From Asanoa hainanensis (GTDB lineage: Bacteria; Actinomycetota; Actinomycetes; Mycobacteriales; Micromonosporaceae): a stretch of 64,000 bases of DNA. Under the pieces are notes generated by a model, which was given only the letters and a program-made list of their open reading frames with translations, ran no database searches and was not told where the DNA came from. Below are positions 15,826-24,823 of this stretch, in pieces (position 1 is the stretch's first letter; each line of letters begins with the position of its first letter). The position numbers were made by a program, and so were the translations under genes. Location of the stretch: assembly GCF_900188485.1 (NCBI RefSeq), contig NZ_FZPH01000027.1:1-64000 (forward strand), read 5' to 3'.

Positions 15826-18507
15826 TCAGTGGGTGAGCCGGAGCGTGCGGATCTCCCAGGGCGCCAGCTCGAGCGTCAGCTCGCCGGCCGCCTCGGTGCG
15901 GTCCAACGGATCGCCGAGCAGGGTGGTCGTCTCGACCGCGCCGAACGGTCCGCCGAGCACGGCGCGGACCGGCTCGGGGGCCATCGCGACGATCCGGACC
16001 TCGGTGCCGCCGGCCACCGGCCGCACGGTCGAGACCGCGACGTCGGTGCCGGTGACCCGGATGCCGGAGTCGGACGACGGGAGCAGCGCGGCCGCGGTGC
16101 CGGCACCCCGCCGGACGGACGCGTCGTTGCGGAACAGCTCCGCCGCGCGCACCGCGCCCGCGGCCCGCCAGCCCCGCGCGGACGGCAGGATCGCCAGCCG
16201 GGCGACGACCTCGCGGCCGAGGGACTGCGCGCCCGGCGCCGGCAGGTGCAGCGCGGCCGGCTCGTCGCGCAGCGGGTGCAGGTTGACGCTGATCGCGCCG
16301 ACCGCCCGCAGCAGTGTGACCGCGAGCTCGGTGCCGACGACCTCGTACTCCGCCGTGTGTTCGAGGAGCACCGTGGCCGCGCCGGCGGTGACGAACGACG
16401 AGGCGGGGAACGTCGGCAGCGGGAACTCGCCCCAGCCGCCCTCGCTCGTCAGCCCGCGCTCGGTGACGCTGAACTGGCCCTCGGCGGCGGACCCGGTGAC
16501 CGGCGACGGTAGCGGGACGTGGAACCGCAGGCGGTGGTCGGCCGACGGGTTGACGAAGCTGGTGGTGACCCGGGCGAACGGCTCGCCGGCGTGCAGGTGG
16601 ACCAGCGTCTCCACGGTGACCGGGCGGGTCGCGGGCGAGCGGTGGTCGACGTCGTCGGCGAGGGCGACCGGCCAGTCGTAGTCGCGCAGGACGCGGACGG
16701 CTCCCCGCACCGGACCAGCTTCGAGCACCTCGACGGTGACCCGGCTCGGTTTCTCGACCAGCAGGTCGTGCCGCGGCGGGCCGTAGTTGTAGCTGTCGCC
16801 ACGGTCGCCGCCGTCGACGAGGCGGCCGACGCCCGCGAGGCGGGTGCCGTCCTCCCCCACCAGCTCCAGCGTGCCCTCGGCCTCGACGGTCACGGTGACG
16901 CGACCGTTGGCCAGGGTCTGCCCGTCGACCCGGACGCCGCCGTTCTGGCGCGCGGTCCCTGGCTCGATCCGGATCGCGGCCGACCCGGACGCCGGCGTCG
17001 GCACCGCCACGGCGACCGTGACGACCGGAGCGGCCAGCGTGCGCACCCGCCAGGGCCCACCGTGCTCCGGCTCGGCGGCGGCGACCGCCGACCGCAGCTC
17101 GAGCAGGTCGAACTCGGGCCGGGTGGGCACGTCGGCCAGGTGGAACTCGAGCAAGCCGGGCGCGAGGACGTAGTGGTCGATCAGCTTGCCGAACAGCTCC
17201 CGGCGGTGGATGCGGCGCAGCACCCGGTCGAGCTCGCCGGCCGGCACGGTCTCGTCGCCGAGCACGGTCGGCGCGGTGGCCACCGGCTGGGCGGGCAGCA
17301 GCATGCCGTCGCCGGTGCGCGCGGCGTAGCCGTCGGCGGCGAGCTCCGCGGCGACCTCGACCACGGCGGTCCGGTCGTACGGCAGCGGGTTGGCGACCAG
17401 GTAGGCGCCCGCGGGGACGGCGGCCGCGCGGCGGTCGAGAGCCGCGTCGCGCACCCCGCGGGCCGCGTGCTCGGCCTCGGCGAGCCGGGCGCCGACCTGG
17501 TCCGACGTCTCGTCGGTGCCGGAGCCGACGACCGAGTCGTGCGCCGACGACTCCACGATCTTGCGCCAGGCCAGCTCGAGGAACGGACCCTCACCGTCGC
17601 TGCCCCAGGTCGCCGCGAACCGCTCCGCGTGGTCGACCGTGCGCTCGGCGGTGGCCATGGCCCGCTTGAGCTCCGCGCGCACCGACAGCACGCCCGGCAG
17701 GATGTTGCCGCGGACGTGGCTGCGCAGCTCACCGCGGACCGTCTCGCGGACCTCGTCGCGGGCGTGCCCGGTGACGTACTCCTCGATGGTGGCGACCCGG
17801 ATGCCGCGATCGGCCGCCCGCAGCCACTCACCGAGCCGCGGGTCGGGCGCGGCGTGGTCGGTGCCGACCATGGCGAGCACCGGGTCGTCGCCCCACCGGT
17901 CCGCGGTCATCCGGGTGTAGTCGTCGAGGGCCCGGCCGACGACCGCCGGCACCAGGATCACGTCGAGGCCGTTGTCGTAGCCGTCGAACAGGAACTCGGT
18001 GCGCACAGCCGAACCGTCCGGCGCCTCCCAGCGGAACGCGTGGCCGGCGACGCTGCCCGGTACGCCCCGCCACAGCGCGGCGTCGGTGATGCCGGCCCGG
18101 CGCAGGATCTGCGGCATCTGCGCGACGTGCCCGAACATGTCCGGCAGGTAGCCCAGCGGCATCGCCCGGCCCAGCGCCTGGGCGTCCGACCAGCCGAACT
18201 GGAGGTTCCGCACGATCGTCTCGCCGGAGCAGAGGAACTCGTCGAGCAGGATGTACCAGGGGCCGAGCGCGAGCCGGCCGCTCTCGGCGAGCGCGCGCAC
18301 CTCTTCCGCCCGCTCCGGCCGGATCTCCAGGTAGTCGAGGATCGCCGCCGTCTGACCGTCCACGGTGAAGCGGAACTCGGGGTCGTTCTTCGCGGTCTCC
18401 AGGACCACGTCGAACGCATCCACGAGGCGGTGGCGGAAGACCTGGAACGGCTCGTACCACTCACGGTCCCAGTGGAAGTGCGGGACGAAGACGGCGTAGT
18501 TCTGCAT
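15826..18507 (-). CDS. GH38 family alpha-mannosidase
   Basis: This 893-residue protein has the GH38 zinc motif PHFHWDREW at residues 9-17 (His10, His12 and Asp14 as the usual ligand region) and the nucleophile block GYLPDMFGH (Asp about 124). It also carries the mid-domain helices and C-terminal beta domains of class II mannosidases (PF01074, PF07748). It lacks a signal peptide and is cytoplasmic. It is first in an operon with two sugar permeases and a binding protein, and is separated from the ROK regulator by a short AT-rich promoter. It likely trims alpha-mannose from imported glycans such as N-glycan fragments. Confidence 0.93.
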   Translation of the reverse strand: MQNYAVFVPHFHWDREWYEPFQVFRHRLVDAFDVVLETAKNDPEFRFTVDGQTAAILDYLEIRPERAEEVRALAESGRLALGPWYILLDEFLCSGETIVRNLQFGWSDAQALGRAMPLGYLPDMFGHVAQMPQILRRAGITDAALWRGVPGSVAGHAFRWEAPDGSAVRTEFLFDGYDNGLDVILVPAVVGRALDDYTRMTADRWGDDPVLAMVGTDHAAPDPRLGEWLRAADRGIRVATIEEYVTGHARDEVRETVRGELRSHVRGNILPGVLSVRAELKRAMATAERTVDHAERFAATWGSDGEGPFLELAWRKIVESSAHDSVVGSGTDETSDQVGARLAEAEHAARGVRDAALDRRAAAVPAGAYLVANPLPYDRTAVVEVAAELAADGYAARTGDGMLLPAQPVATAPTVLGDETVPAGELDRVLRRIHRRELFGKLIDHYVLAPGLLEFHLADVPTRPEFDLLELRSAVAAAEPEHGGPWRVRTLAAPVVTVAVAVPTPASGSAAIRIEPGTARQNGGVRVDGQTLANGRVTVTVEAEGTLELVGEDGTRLAGVGRLVDGGDRGDSYNYGPPRHDLLVEKPSRVTVEVLEAGPVRGAVRVLRDYDWPVALADDVDHRSPATRPVTVETLVHLHAGEPFARVTTSFVNPSADHRLRFHVPLPSPVTGSAAEGQFSVTERGLTSEGGWGEFPLPTFPASSFVTAGAATVLLEHTAEYEVVGTELAVTLLRAVGAISVNLHPLRDEPAALHLPAPGAQSLGREVVARLAILPSARGWRAAGAVRAAELFRNDASVRRGAGTAAALLPSSDSGIRVTGTDVAVSTVRPVAGGTEVRIVAMAPEPVRAVLGGPFGAVETTTLLGDPLDRTEAAGELTLELAPWEIRTLRLTH

Positions 18508-18646
18508 CGAGGCCGATGCCCTTTCCTGGTGCGTCGCGAGGCGACCGGGGCTTGATCGGCAATTAGAACATCATGTTTTCAAAATCAGCGCAATAGGAAG
18601 ATCACCCGCCGTTCAGGCAGGTCATGGCGGTGCGTTGGGATCTAGT
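18508..18646 (-). promoter_or_regulatory. Promoter region of the mannosidase operon with AT-rich palindrome
   Basis: Between the ROK gene end and the GH38 start, bases 18561-18595 are clearly AT-rich. They include the odd palindrome AACAT-C-ATGTT (18567-18577), a plausible operator for the adjacent ROK protein. The GH38 ATG at 18507 follows GGAAAGG. Confidence 0.45.
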
Positions 18647-19888
18647 TCAGCCCGCGGCGATCAGCAGCGTGGACGGGCGGGGGGAAAACGTGCTGTCGAA
18701 CACCAGGCTCGCGGCACCTACCGCGGCGACGTCGACCGGGATCACGGACTCCGTGAAGCGCACCTCGTGCGGCGGCACCAGGGCCGGGTCCTCGCGCACC
18801 ACGCTCGGCAACACATCGAGGACGATCGGCGCGACGCGCGACCAGAACGGGCCGCCGAAGATGACGCGGTCGATGTCGAGCAGGTTGACGATGACGACGA
18901 CGGCGCGGGCGAGCTGGCGGGCCGCGTCGGCGATCACCGCGTACGCCCGCGGGTCGCCGGCCCCGGCCAGCGCGGCCAGCCGGGTGAAGGCCTCGTCGAT
19001 CTGCGGGATCCCCTCGGCGCCGGGCGCCAGCTCGCCGTCGAGGATGCCCAGGCCCTGCGCCTTCTCGACGAGCGCGCGCGGCGTCACGCTGTAGCCGACA
19101 CAGCCACGGCGGCCGCACACGCATTCCGGCCCGGACGGGTCGACCGTCATGTGGCCGGGGTCGCCGGCGTTCGAGCTGATCCCCCGCACGACCTCGCCCG
19201 CCACCGCGATGCCGGTGCCGAGGCCGGTGCCGTAGTACATGAACGCGAAATCGCGGCTGTCGGACGGCTCCGCGTACCAGAGCTCGGCCACCGCCGCGGC
19301 GGTCACGTCCTTCTCCAGCCGCACCGGCAGGCCGGTCGCGGCGCTCAGCGCCGTCCGCAGCGGAACCCGGTGCCAGTGCGGCAGCATCGGCGGGTTCAGC
19401 ACGATGCCGTCCTCGATGTTGACCGGGCCCGGGGTGGCGATGCCGATGCCGAGCACCCGGGAGCGGTCGACGCCGGACGCCGTGATCAGGGCGTCGATCG
19501 AGCGGGCCATCTCGTCGATCACCGACTCGGGATCCTGCGCGGACGGCGTGCCGCTGCGGGTGTGGTCCCGCACCTCGCCCGCGAGGTCGACCAGCACGTA
19601 GGTCACGACGGCGGGGTCGATGTGCACGCCGATCGCGAAGCCGCCACCCGGGTTCAGGTGCAGGATGGCCGCCGGCTTGCCGGGCCCGTTGACGTGGGTG
19701 CCGCGCTCCTCGACCAGCCCGCTGGCCAGCAGCCGCCGGCACACGTTGGCGACGGTCATCGAGCTCAGGCCGGTGAAGGTGGCGAGCTTCGACCGGGTGC
19801 TGCCGTGCGGATGACGACGGATGGCGTCGAGGACGACGGTCTGGTTGTACTCGCCGACCGCGGGCAGGTTCGAGCCCGTGAACACCAC
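18647..19888 (-). CDS. ROK family transcriptional regulator
   Basis: A 413-residue protein with an N-terminal winged helix (about residues 10-65; GSTRSKLATFTGLSSMTVAN) followed by a ROK sugar-kinase-like domain. This has a phosphate loop (GIATPGPVN), a DNA-proximal GTGLGTGIAV motif and the zinc-binding block CVCGRRGCVGY typical of NagC/Mlc/XylR proteins. The start is set at the GTG at 19888, because ROK regulators begin close to SNLPAVGEYN and the upstream extension to an ATG at 19936 crosses AT-rich promoter-like DNA. It very likely controls the mannosidase-ABC operon downstream on the same strand, and perhaps GH95/GH110, in response to a sugar. Confidence 0.88.
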   Translation of the reverse strand: MVFTGSNLPAVGEYNQTVVLDAIRRHPHGSTRSKLATFTGLSSMTVANVCRRLLASGLVEERGTHVNGPGKPAAILHLNPGGGFAIGVHIDPAVVTYVLVDLAGEVRDHTRSGTPSAQDPESVIDEMARSIDALITASGVDRSRVLGIGIATPGPVNIEDGIVLNPPMLPHWHRVPLRTALSAATGLPVRLEKDVTAAAVAELWYAEPSDSRDFAFMYYGTGLGTGIAVAGEVVRGISSNAGDPGHMTVDPSGPECVCGRRGCVGYSVTPRALVEKAQGLGILDGELAPGAEGIPQIDEAFTRLAALAGAGDPRAYAVIADAARQLARAVVVIVNLLDIDRVIFGGPFWSRVAPIVLDVLPSVVREDPALVPPHEVRFTESVIPVDVAAVGAASLVFDSTFSPRPSTLLIAAG

Positions 19889-19962
19889 CGCGTAATTAAG
19901 TCGGAAACGCGGCGCGGAAGCAAGCCGTGGCGCCACACACAGTGGTCCGGTCGCGCCTTATC

Positions 19963-19974
19963 TAGGCTGGTCAG
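19963..19974 (+). promoter_or_regulatory. Candidate leaderless -10 element
   Basis: TAGGCT (19963-19968) plus six bases precede the GTG at 19975; no Shine-Dalgarno is present. Confidence 0.5.
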
Positions 19975-22101
19975 GTGGATCTGGTCGGGCGTCGCCGGGA
20001 GCTGGCCACCGTCGAGCGGGCCCTCGACCGGGCCGCCCGCGGGCACGGCGAGCTGCTCGTCGTCACCGGTCCGGCCGGCGCCGGCAAGACCGCGCTGGCC
20101 GACGCCGCCGCGGAGCTCGCCCGCTCGCGCGGCCTGCGACTGGTCGTGGTCGACGACAGCGCCGCCCGCCTCGCCGGGCTCGCCCCGGAGCCCGGGACCG
20201 TCGTGGTCGCGACCAGCCGGGAGCCGCTCGGCGTCGGCACCGAGGTGCGGCTGGGCGGGCTGCCGGAGCCGGAGCTCGCCGAGCTGGTCGGCGACCTGCC
20301 GGCCGACGCGGTGCACGCGTTGTGGCTGGCCACGGGCGGTCTGCCCGGTCCGGCGCTGCGGCTCGCCGCGGAACTGGCCGGGTCGTCCGGCGACGCGGTC
20401 GTCCAGCTCGCGCTGGCGACCCCGTCGCGCGCCGAGTTCCTCGAACTGGACGCCGGGCTCGTCCGGCTGCTGGAGGAGGCCACGACGCGGCCGAGCCCGC
20501 CGGCCACCCGGGCGCGGGTGCTGGCCCGGCTCGCCCGCGAGCTGCTGGGCGACCCCGCGACGGTGGTACGCCGGCAGGAGCTGATCGCCGAGGCCGTGGC
20601 GCTCGCGCGGACCGCCGGCCCCGGCGTGCTCGCCGAGGTCCTCGACGCGCGGCTGCACGCGCTGTGGGATCCGGCCGCCGCCGCTGACCGGCTGGCCACC
20701 GCCACGGAGATCGTCACCCAGGCGCGGGCGGCCGGCGACGCCCGGCTCGAGCTGCGCGGCCTGTTCTGGACCTTCGTCGGCCGCGCCGAGCTGGGCGACC
20801 TGGCCGGCGCCGAGACCGCACTGATCGCGTACGCCCGCACCGGCGAGCTGGCCGGCGACAGCGAGGCGGCGGTCGTGGTGCTGGCCCGCCAGGCGATGCT
20901 CGCTACCATCCGCGGCCGCTTCGACACGGCCGACGACCTGGTGGCCCAGGTGGCCGAGCGAGGACGCCACGCCGGCGTGGCCGACACCGAACGCCTGGTC
21001 GCCACCCTGCGCGGCCCGCTCGACCAGCTCCGGGGCGAGGACCGGGAGGTCGACACGCTGCGCGCGCTGGCCCGCCGGCTGCCTGGGCACTTCTTCGAGG
21101 CGACGCTGGCCCGGGTGCTGATGGAGACCGGTCACCCGGCCGAGGCAGAACTCGAACTCGCCCGGACGCTGCCGGCCGTGCTCGCCGGCAGCGGTCCACG
21201 CTGGCTCGCCGCGGCGTCCGAGCTCGCGGCCGTCGCTGCCCGGTCGCAGGACGCGTCGGCGGCCCGGGCCTTGTACGACGCCCTCCTGCCGTACGCCGGA
21301 CAGCTCGTGGTCTGGGGTGGTGCGAACACGATCAGCGGGCCGGTCGACGACTACCTGGGCCGGCTCGCGCGCCGGCTGGACCGACCGGCGGAAGCGACCG
21401 CCCACCTCGACCGCGCCGTCGACCTGGAGGAACGGGCCGGAACGCTGCCGTGGCTGGCCTACTCCCTCGCCGCCCGGGCCGGGGCCGGCGACCTCGCCCG
21501 GGCCCGGTCGATCGCTGAGCGGCTCGGCCTGCGCGGGTTGCTCGCCGACCTCGATCCAGCACCGGACGAATGGTCGCTGCTGCGCGACGGCGACGACTGG
21601 CTGCTGCACGCCGGGTCGGAGACGGCTCGGCTCCGCGACGGTCGGGGCGTGCACTACCTGCGCACGCTCCTCGCGGCACCCGGGCAGGAGCTCCCCGCGC
21701 TCGACCTCGTCGCCGGTGGCGCCGGCCTGCGGGTGACGCCGGAGCCGGTGCTCGACGACGCCGCGCGGGCCGCGTACCGGCGCCGGGTGAGCGTCCTGGA
21801 CGAACAGCTCGCGGCCGCTGACCGGGCCGGCGACGCGGACCGGGCGGCGGCGGTCGAGGCCGAGCGCACCGCGCTGGTGGCCGAGCTGCGCCGGGCGACC
21901 GGGCTCGGCGGGCGCCCGCGAACCGTCTCCGACGAGGCGGAACGGGCGCGGGTCAACGCCACCCGCGCGGTGCGGACCACCGTCGAGCGGATCGCGGCGG
22001 CGGCCCCGCTCGCCGGCGCCCACCTACGCGCCTCCCTGCACACCGGCCGCCTCTTCCGCTACCAGCCGGCGCCCGGCGGGCCGGGCCGCTGGCAGCTGTG
22101 A
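19975..22101 (+). CDS. AAA/STAND-type ATPase with TPR-like helical repeats, probable regulator
   Basis: A 708-residue protein. Residues 1-36 contain LVGRRRELATVERAL and a Walker A GPAGAGKTA; a degenerate Walker B (LVVVDD) follows. The central 350 residues are Ala/Leu-rich helical repeats of TPR type. The last 120 residues match the actinobacterial C-terminal module (GVHYLRTLLAAPGQELPALD, YRRRVSVLDEQLAAA, ERARVNATRAVRTTVERI, HTGRLFRYQP) seen in large ATPase regulators. No LuxR-type HTH is visible. The start is GTG, probably leaderless. It is divergent from the ROK gene. Target unknown. Confidence 0.7.
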   Translation: MDLVGRRRELATVERALDRAARGHGELLVVTGPAGAGKTALADAAAELARSRGLRLVVVDDSAARLAGLAPEPGTVVVATSREPLGVGTEVRLGGLPEPELAELVGDLPADAVHALWLATGGLPGPALRLAAELAGSSGDAVVQLALATPSRAEFLELDAGLVRLLEEATTRPSPPATRARVLARLARELLGDPATVVRRQELIAEAVALARTAGPGVLAEVLDARLHALWDPAAAADRLATATEIVTQARAAGDARLELRGLFWTFVGRAELGDLAGAETALIAYARTGELAGDSEAAVVVLARQAMLATIRGRFDTADDLVAQVAERGRHAGVADTERLVATLRGPLDQLRGEDREVDTLRALARRLPGHFFEATLARVLMETGHPAEAELELARTLPAVLAGSGPRWLAAASELAAVAARSQDASAARALYDALLPYAGQLVVWGGANTISGPVDDYLGRLARRLDRPAEATAHLDRAVDLEERAGTLPWLAYSLAARAGAGDLARARSIAERLGLRGLLADLDPAPDEWSLLRDGDDWLLHAGSETARLRDGRGVHYLRTLLAAPGQELPALDLVAGGAGLRVTPEPVLDDAARAAYRRRVSVLDEQLAAADRAGDADRAAAVEAERTALVAELRRATGLGGRPRTVSDEAERARVNATRAVRTTVERIAAAAPLAGAHLRASLHTGRLFRYQPAPGGPGRWQL

Positions 22102-22149
22102 TCGCCACCACGAACAGGATGTCGCCCCCGGGGTTACGCCTCCCCAGAC

Positions 22150-22917
22150 ATGGAACTCTTGGATGAGCGTGCCCCTCTGGTGCTCCTGCACGGACTGAGC
22201 TTCGACCGGCGCCACTGGTCGCCGACGCTGGCGGAGCTGGAGCGGCTCGACCCGGGCCGGCGGGTGCTGGCCCTCGACCTGCCCGGGCACGGCGCGTCGG
22301 TCGCCCGGCACGGCTACGGGCTGGACGACGTGACGCGGACCATCCACGACGCGGTGCTCGACGCCGGGCTCGACGCGCCCGTGGTCGTCGGGCATTCGCT
22401 CGGTGGCGTGCTGGCGACGATGTACGCGGCCGCCTACCCCGCACGGGGTGTGGTCAATGTGGACCAACCGCTGCTGCCCGGCGGTTTCGCGGCGATGCTG
22501 CGCCAGGTCGAGCCGGTGCTGCGCGGCCCGGACTACGCGCAGGTGTGGCAGTCCTTGGTGGACCGGATGGGTGTCGAACTGCTGCCGCCGGACGCCCGGC
22601 GACTGGTCGAGTCGGCCGGGACACCACCGCGGGACTTGTTGCTGGGCTACTGGAACGAGCTGCTCACCCAGCCCGCGGAGCGACTCACCGACCGCCGGGC
22701 CAGCGACCTGGCCATCATCAGCGCGAGCGGCCTCCCGTACCGCTACGTGACCGGAGCGGAGCCGGATCCGGCGTACCGCGAGTGGCTCGCCGGCCTGGTG
22801 CCCGACCTGGATGTCACCGTGTTGTCAGGAAGCGGCCACTTTCCACACCTCGCGCGGCCACGCGAGATGGCCGCGATCCTAGCGGGGACAGGGGTTCCCG
22901 CGATGCCCCGCGACTGA
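22150..22917 (+). CDS. Alpha/beta-fold hydrolase
   Basis: A 255-residue alpha/beta hydrolase. It has the oxyanion HGLSFDRRHW block near residue 14, the nucleophile elbow VVVGHSLGGVLA (Ser about 83), and the catalytic His in SGSGHFPHLARP near the C-terminus. A likely acid residue sits in the strand before it. There is no signal peptide, so it is cytoplasmic; esterase, lipase or C-C hydrolase activity is possible. It lies 48 bp downstream of the ATPase gene on the same strand, with a weak ribosome site. Confidence 0.88.
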   Translation: MELLDERAPLVLLHGLSFDRRHWSPTLAELERLDPGRRVLALDLPGHGASVARHGYGLDDVTRTIHDAVLDAGLDAPVVVGHSLGGVLATMYAAAYPARGVVNVDQPLLPGGFAAMLRQVEPVLRGPDYAQVWQSLVDRMGVELLPPDARRLVESAGTPPRDLLLGYWNELLTQPAERLTDRRASDLAIISASGLPYRYVTGAEPDPAYREWLAGLVPDLDVTVLSGSGHFPHLARPREMAAILAGTGVPAMPRD

Positions 22918-23051
22918 CCGGCCGACCGAAATGATCCGCCGAGCGGGCTGACCTGGTCTGACTGGTCGGCCATTGTTTCCGAGATGTCGAACTGCTTCGA
23001 TCCGTTGGCACCGATCATGCAGGTTCACATTTTCTACACCGGAGACAGGTA

Positions 23052-23441
23052 ATGTCCTTCACTGACTCGATCAAGGCTGTTCTCACCAACTACGTCGGTT
23101 TCTCCGGCCGCGCCCGCCGGTCGGAATACTGGTGGTTCGTGGTCTTCAGCATCCTCGTCAACGTCGTCGCCCGGGTCCTCGACAGCGTGCTGTTCGACAC
23201 CAGCAACGGCATCATCGGTGGCCTGCTCGGCCTCGCGCTGTTCCTCCCGGGCCTCGCGGTCGCGGTGCGCCGCCTGCACGACACCGACCGCTCCGGCTGG
23301 TGGGTGCTGCTCGCGCTGATCCCGCTGATCGGCGCCATCGTCCTGATCGTGTTCATGGCCGGCGACAGCAAGCCCGGCACGAACCGCTTCGGTCCGAACC
23401 CGAAGGAGCAGGGCGCCGTCGCGCCTGGCTTCGCTTCCTGA
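23052..23441 (+). CDS. DUF805 family small membrane protein
   Basis: The 129-residue protein has the DUF805 (YhaH-like) pattern: YVGFSGRARRSEYWWFVVF at the N-terminus, several hydrophobic helices, the conserved VRRLHDTDRSGWW block between helices, and a polar tail NRFGPNP. It is an inner-membrane protein of unknown role. The ATG at 23052 follows a GGAGACAGG ribosome site. It is monocistronic and ends in a strong hairpin. Confidence 0.9.
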   Translation: MSFTDSIKAVLTNYVGFSGRARRSEYWWFVVFSILVNVVARVLDSVLFDTSNGIIGGLLGLALFLPGLAVAVRRLHDTDRSGWWVLLALIPLIGAIVLIVFMAGDSKPGTNRFGPNPKEQGAVAPGFAS

Positions 23442-23451
23442 CATCGCGGAT

Positions 23452-23479
23452 GGTGGCTGGCCCGTCCCGGCCAGCCACC
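23452..23479. terminator. Bidirectional hairpin terminator
   Basis: Nine-bp arms GGTGGCTGG (23452-23460) and CCAGCCACC (23471-23479) enclose a ten-base loop between convergent DUF805 and SDR genes. Confidence 0.8.
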
Positions 23480-23492
23480 GCACGCCGCGGAG

Positions 23493-24269
23493 TCAAGCGC
23501 TCAGGTCCCGGGAGGCCCGGGCGATGACCGCGATCGCGGCGCGGCGCGGCAGCAGCCGCGACATGAGCACCGACGAGACCCGCATGCCCAGCCCCGGCAC
23601 CACCCGGGGCCCGCGGCCGAGCCCCCGCAACGCGGCCCGCACGACCTGGTCGGGCGTCCGCGTGCCGGGCGCCGGCCGCGCCTTCGCGCCCGCCAGGTTC
23701 GGCGTGGCGACCGCGCCGGCCATGCAGGTGACCACGTCGACGCCGGTGCCGCGCAGCTCGGCCCAGAGGCCTTCCCCGAGGATCGCGCCGAACGCCTTGG
23801 TCGCGGCGTAGACGCTGATGGGCGGCGAGCCCTGCATGCCGGCCAGCGACGACATGACCACGAGGCCACCCCGCCCGCGGGTCACCATGGGCGGCAGGAA
23901 CCGGTGTGCCAACTCCAGCGGCATCCGGCAGTTGAGGTCGACGGCCCGGCGGGTGAGCTCCGGGTCCATCTCGACGAACCGGCCGATCGGCGAGTAGGCG
24001 GCGTTCGCGACGACCAGGCCGACGTCGAGACCCTCGGTCGCGGTGGCGACGGCGGCTAGCCCGTCCACTGTCGACAGATCGGCGCTGACCGTGACCGTGT
24101 TCGTCGGCAGGGTCGCGGCGAGGCCGGTCAGCGGCTCCGTCCGGCGAGCCGCGAGGACCAGGTTCAGACCGAGCTCCGCGAGCCGGTGCGCGAAGGCGGC
24201 ACCGAGGCCCTCGGACGCCCCGGCGACCAGCGCCCACGGGCCGTACCGGTCGGCGAAGCCCGGCCTCAC
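23493..24269 (-). CDS. Short-chain dehydrogenase/reductase
   Basis: A 258-residue classical SDR: ALVAGASEGLGAAFAHRLAE (cofactor motif GxxxGxG, residues 13-32), an NAAYSP-type stretch (NAG variant), catalytic Ser in VVMSSLAGMQG and YxxxK in YAATKAFG. The basic residues after strand 2 (LAARRTE) suggest NADP(H). The GTG start at 24269 overlaps the TGA of the EBP-like gene (GTGA), so the two are translationally coupled. Substrate unknown; the pairing with an EBP-fold membrane protein hints at a lipid or sterol-like compound. Confidence 0.9.
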   Translation of the reverse strand: MRPGFADRYGPWALVAGASEGLGAAFAHRLAELGLNLVLAARRTEPLTGLAATLPTNTVTVSADLSTVDGLAAVATATEGLDVGLVVANAAYSPIGRFVEMDPELTRRAVDLNCRMPLELAHRFLPPMVTRGRGGLVVMSSLAGMQGSPPISVYAATKAFGAILGEGLWAELRGTGVDVVTCMAGAVATPNLAGAKARPAPGTRTPDQVVRAALRGLGRGPRVVPGLGMRVSSVLMSRLLPRRAAIAVIARASRDLSA

Positions 24270-24778
24270 GCGGTCACCGGCTCGGGGCGGGTGAACGGGT
24301 TGTCCCGCCGCATCCGCCACATCATCAGGAACGGTGTCAGCAGCCAAGCGGCGTTGGCGGCCAGGACGATCGCGAAGTTGGGCGCCGGGGTGACGCCGTA
24401 CCGCTCGTCCATCAGGATGATCAGGACGTTGGCCAGCATGGTGCCCGACCACACCAGCGCCGGCACCCGGATCCAGTTCCGGCCGCGGATGAACGCGTAC
24501 AGGGCGAGAAAGTAGAACGGCCCGAAGAAGACCAGGTCGATCCAGATCGTCATCTGCCAGAACGGCGGTCGGGCCAGCAACAGCGGGTCGAAGTGCTCAC
24601 CCCACCAGTGCACCAGGTCGATCGCCGGGCCGGGCGGCCACAGTGGATAGTCGAAGTTGGCCGGGTCGCGGACCACGATCTGCTCGAGGTCGACGATGTA
24701 GGTGATGACAGACGCGTTGACGGCGAAGAAGCCCACGAAGAACCAGTCGAACTTGCGCTCGCGCAGGGGCACGGTCAT
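24266..24778 (-). CDS. EXPERA/emopamil-binding-like membrane protein
   Basis: A 170-residue protein with four or five hydrophobic helices. FFAVNASVITYIVDLEQI near the N-terminus, WPPGPAIDLVHWWGEHFDPLL and a C-terminal MDERYGVTPAPNFAIVLAANA region resemble EBP/TM6SF2 (EXPERA) proteins, a fold including eukaryotic sterol isomerases. Catalytic equivalence cannot be shown. Coupling with an SDR suggests isoprenoid or sterol-like chemistry. The start lacks a good ribosome site. Confidence 0.7.
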   Translation of the reverse strand: MTVPLRERKFDWFFVGFFAVNASVITYIVDLEQIVVRDPANFDYPLWPPGPAIDLVHWWGEHFDPLLLARPPFWQMTIWIDLVFFGPFYFLALYAFIRGRNWIRVPALVWSGTMLANVLIILMDERYGVTPAPNFAIVLAANAAWLLTPFLMMWRMRRDNPFTRPEPVTA

Positions 24779-24823
24779 GGCTGAGATCCTGGCCCCTGCG
24801 CGGGGCCGTCAACAAGATCTGAT

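Noticed and set aside
16519-18555. Long + strand open frame opposite the GH38 gene
   Set aside because: It is the GC-skewed antisense of a clear mannosidase; composition is Arg/Gly/Val-rich with no recognisable domain. The same applies to the long antisense frames over the clpC, cytX, STAND and M14 genes.
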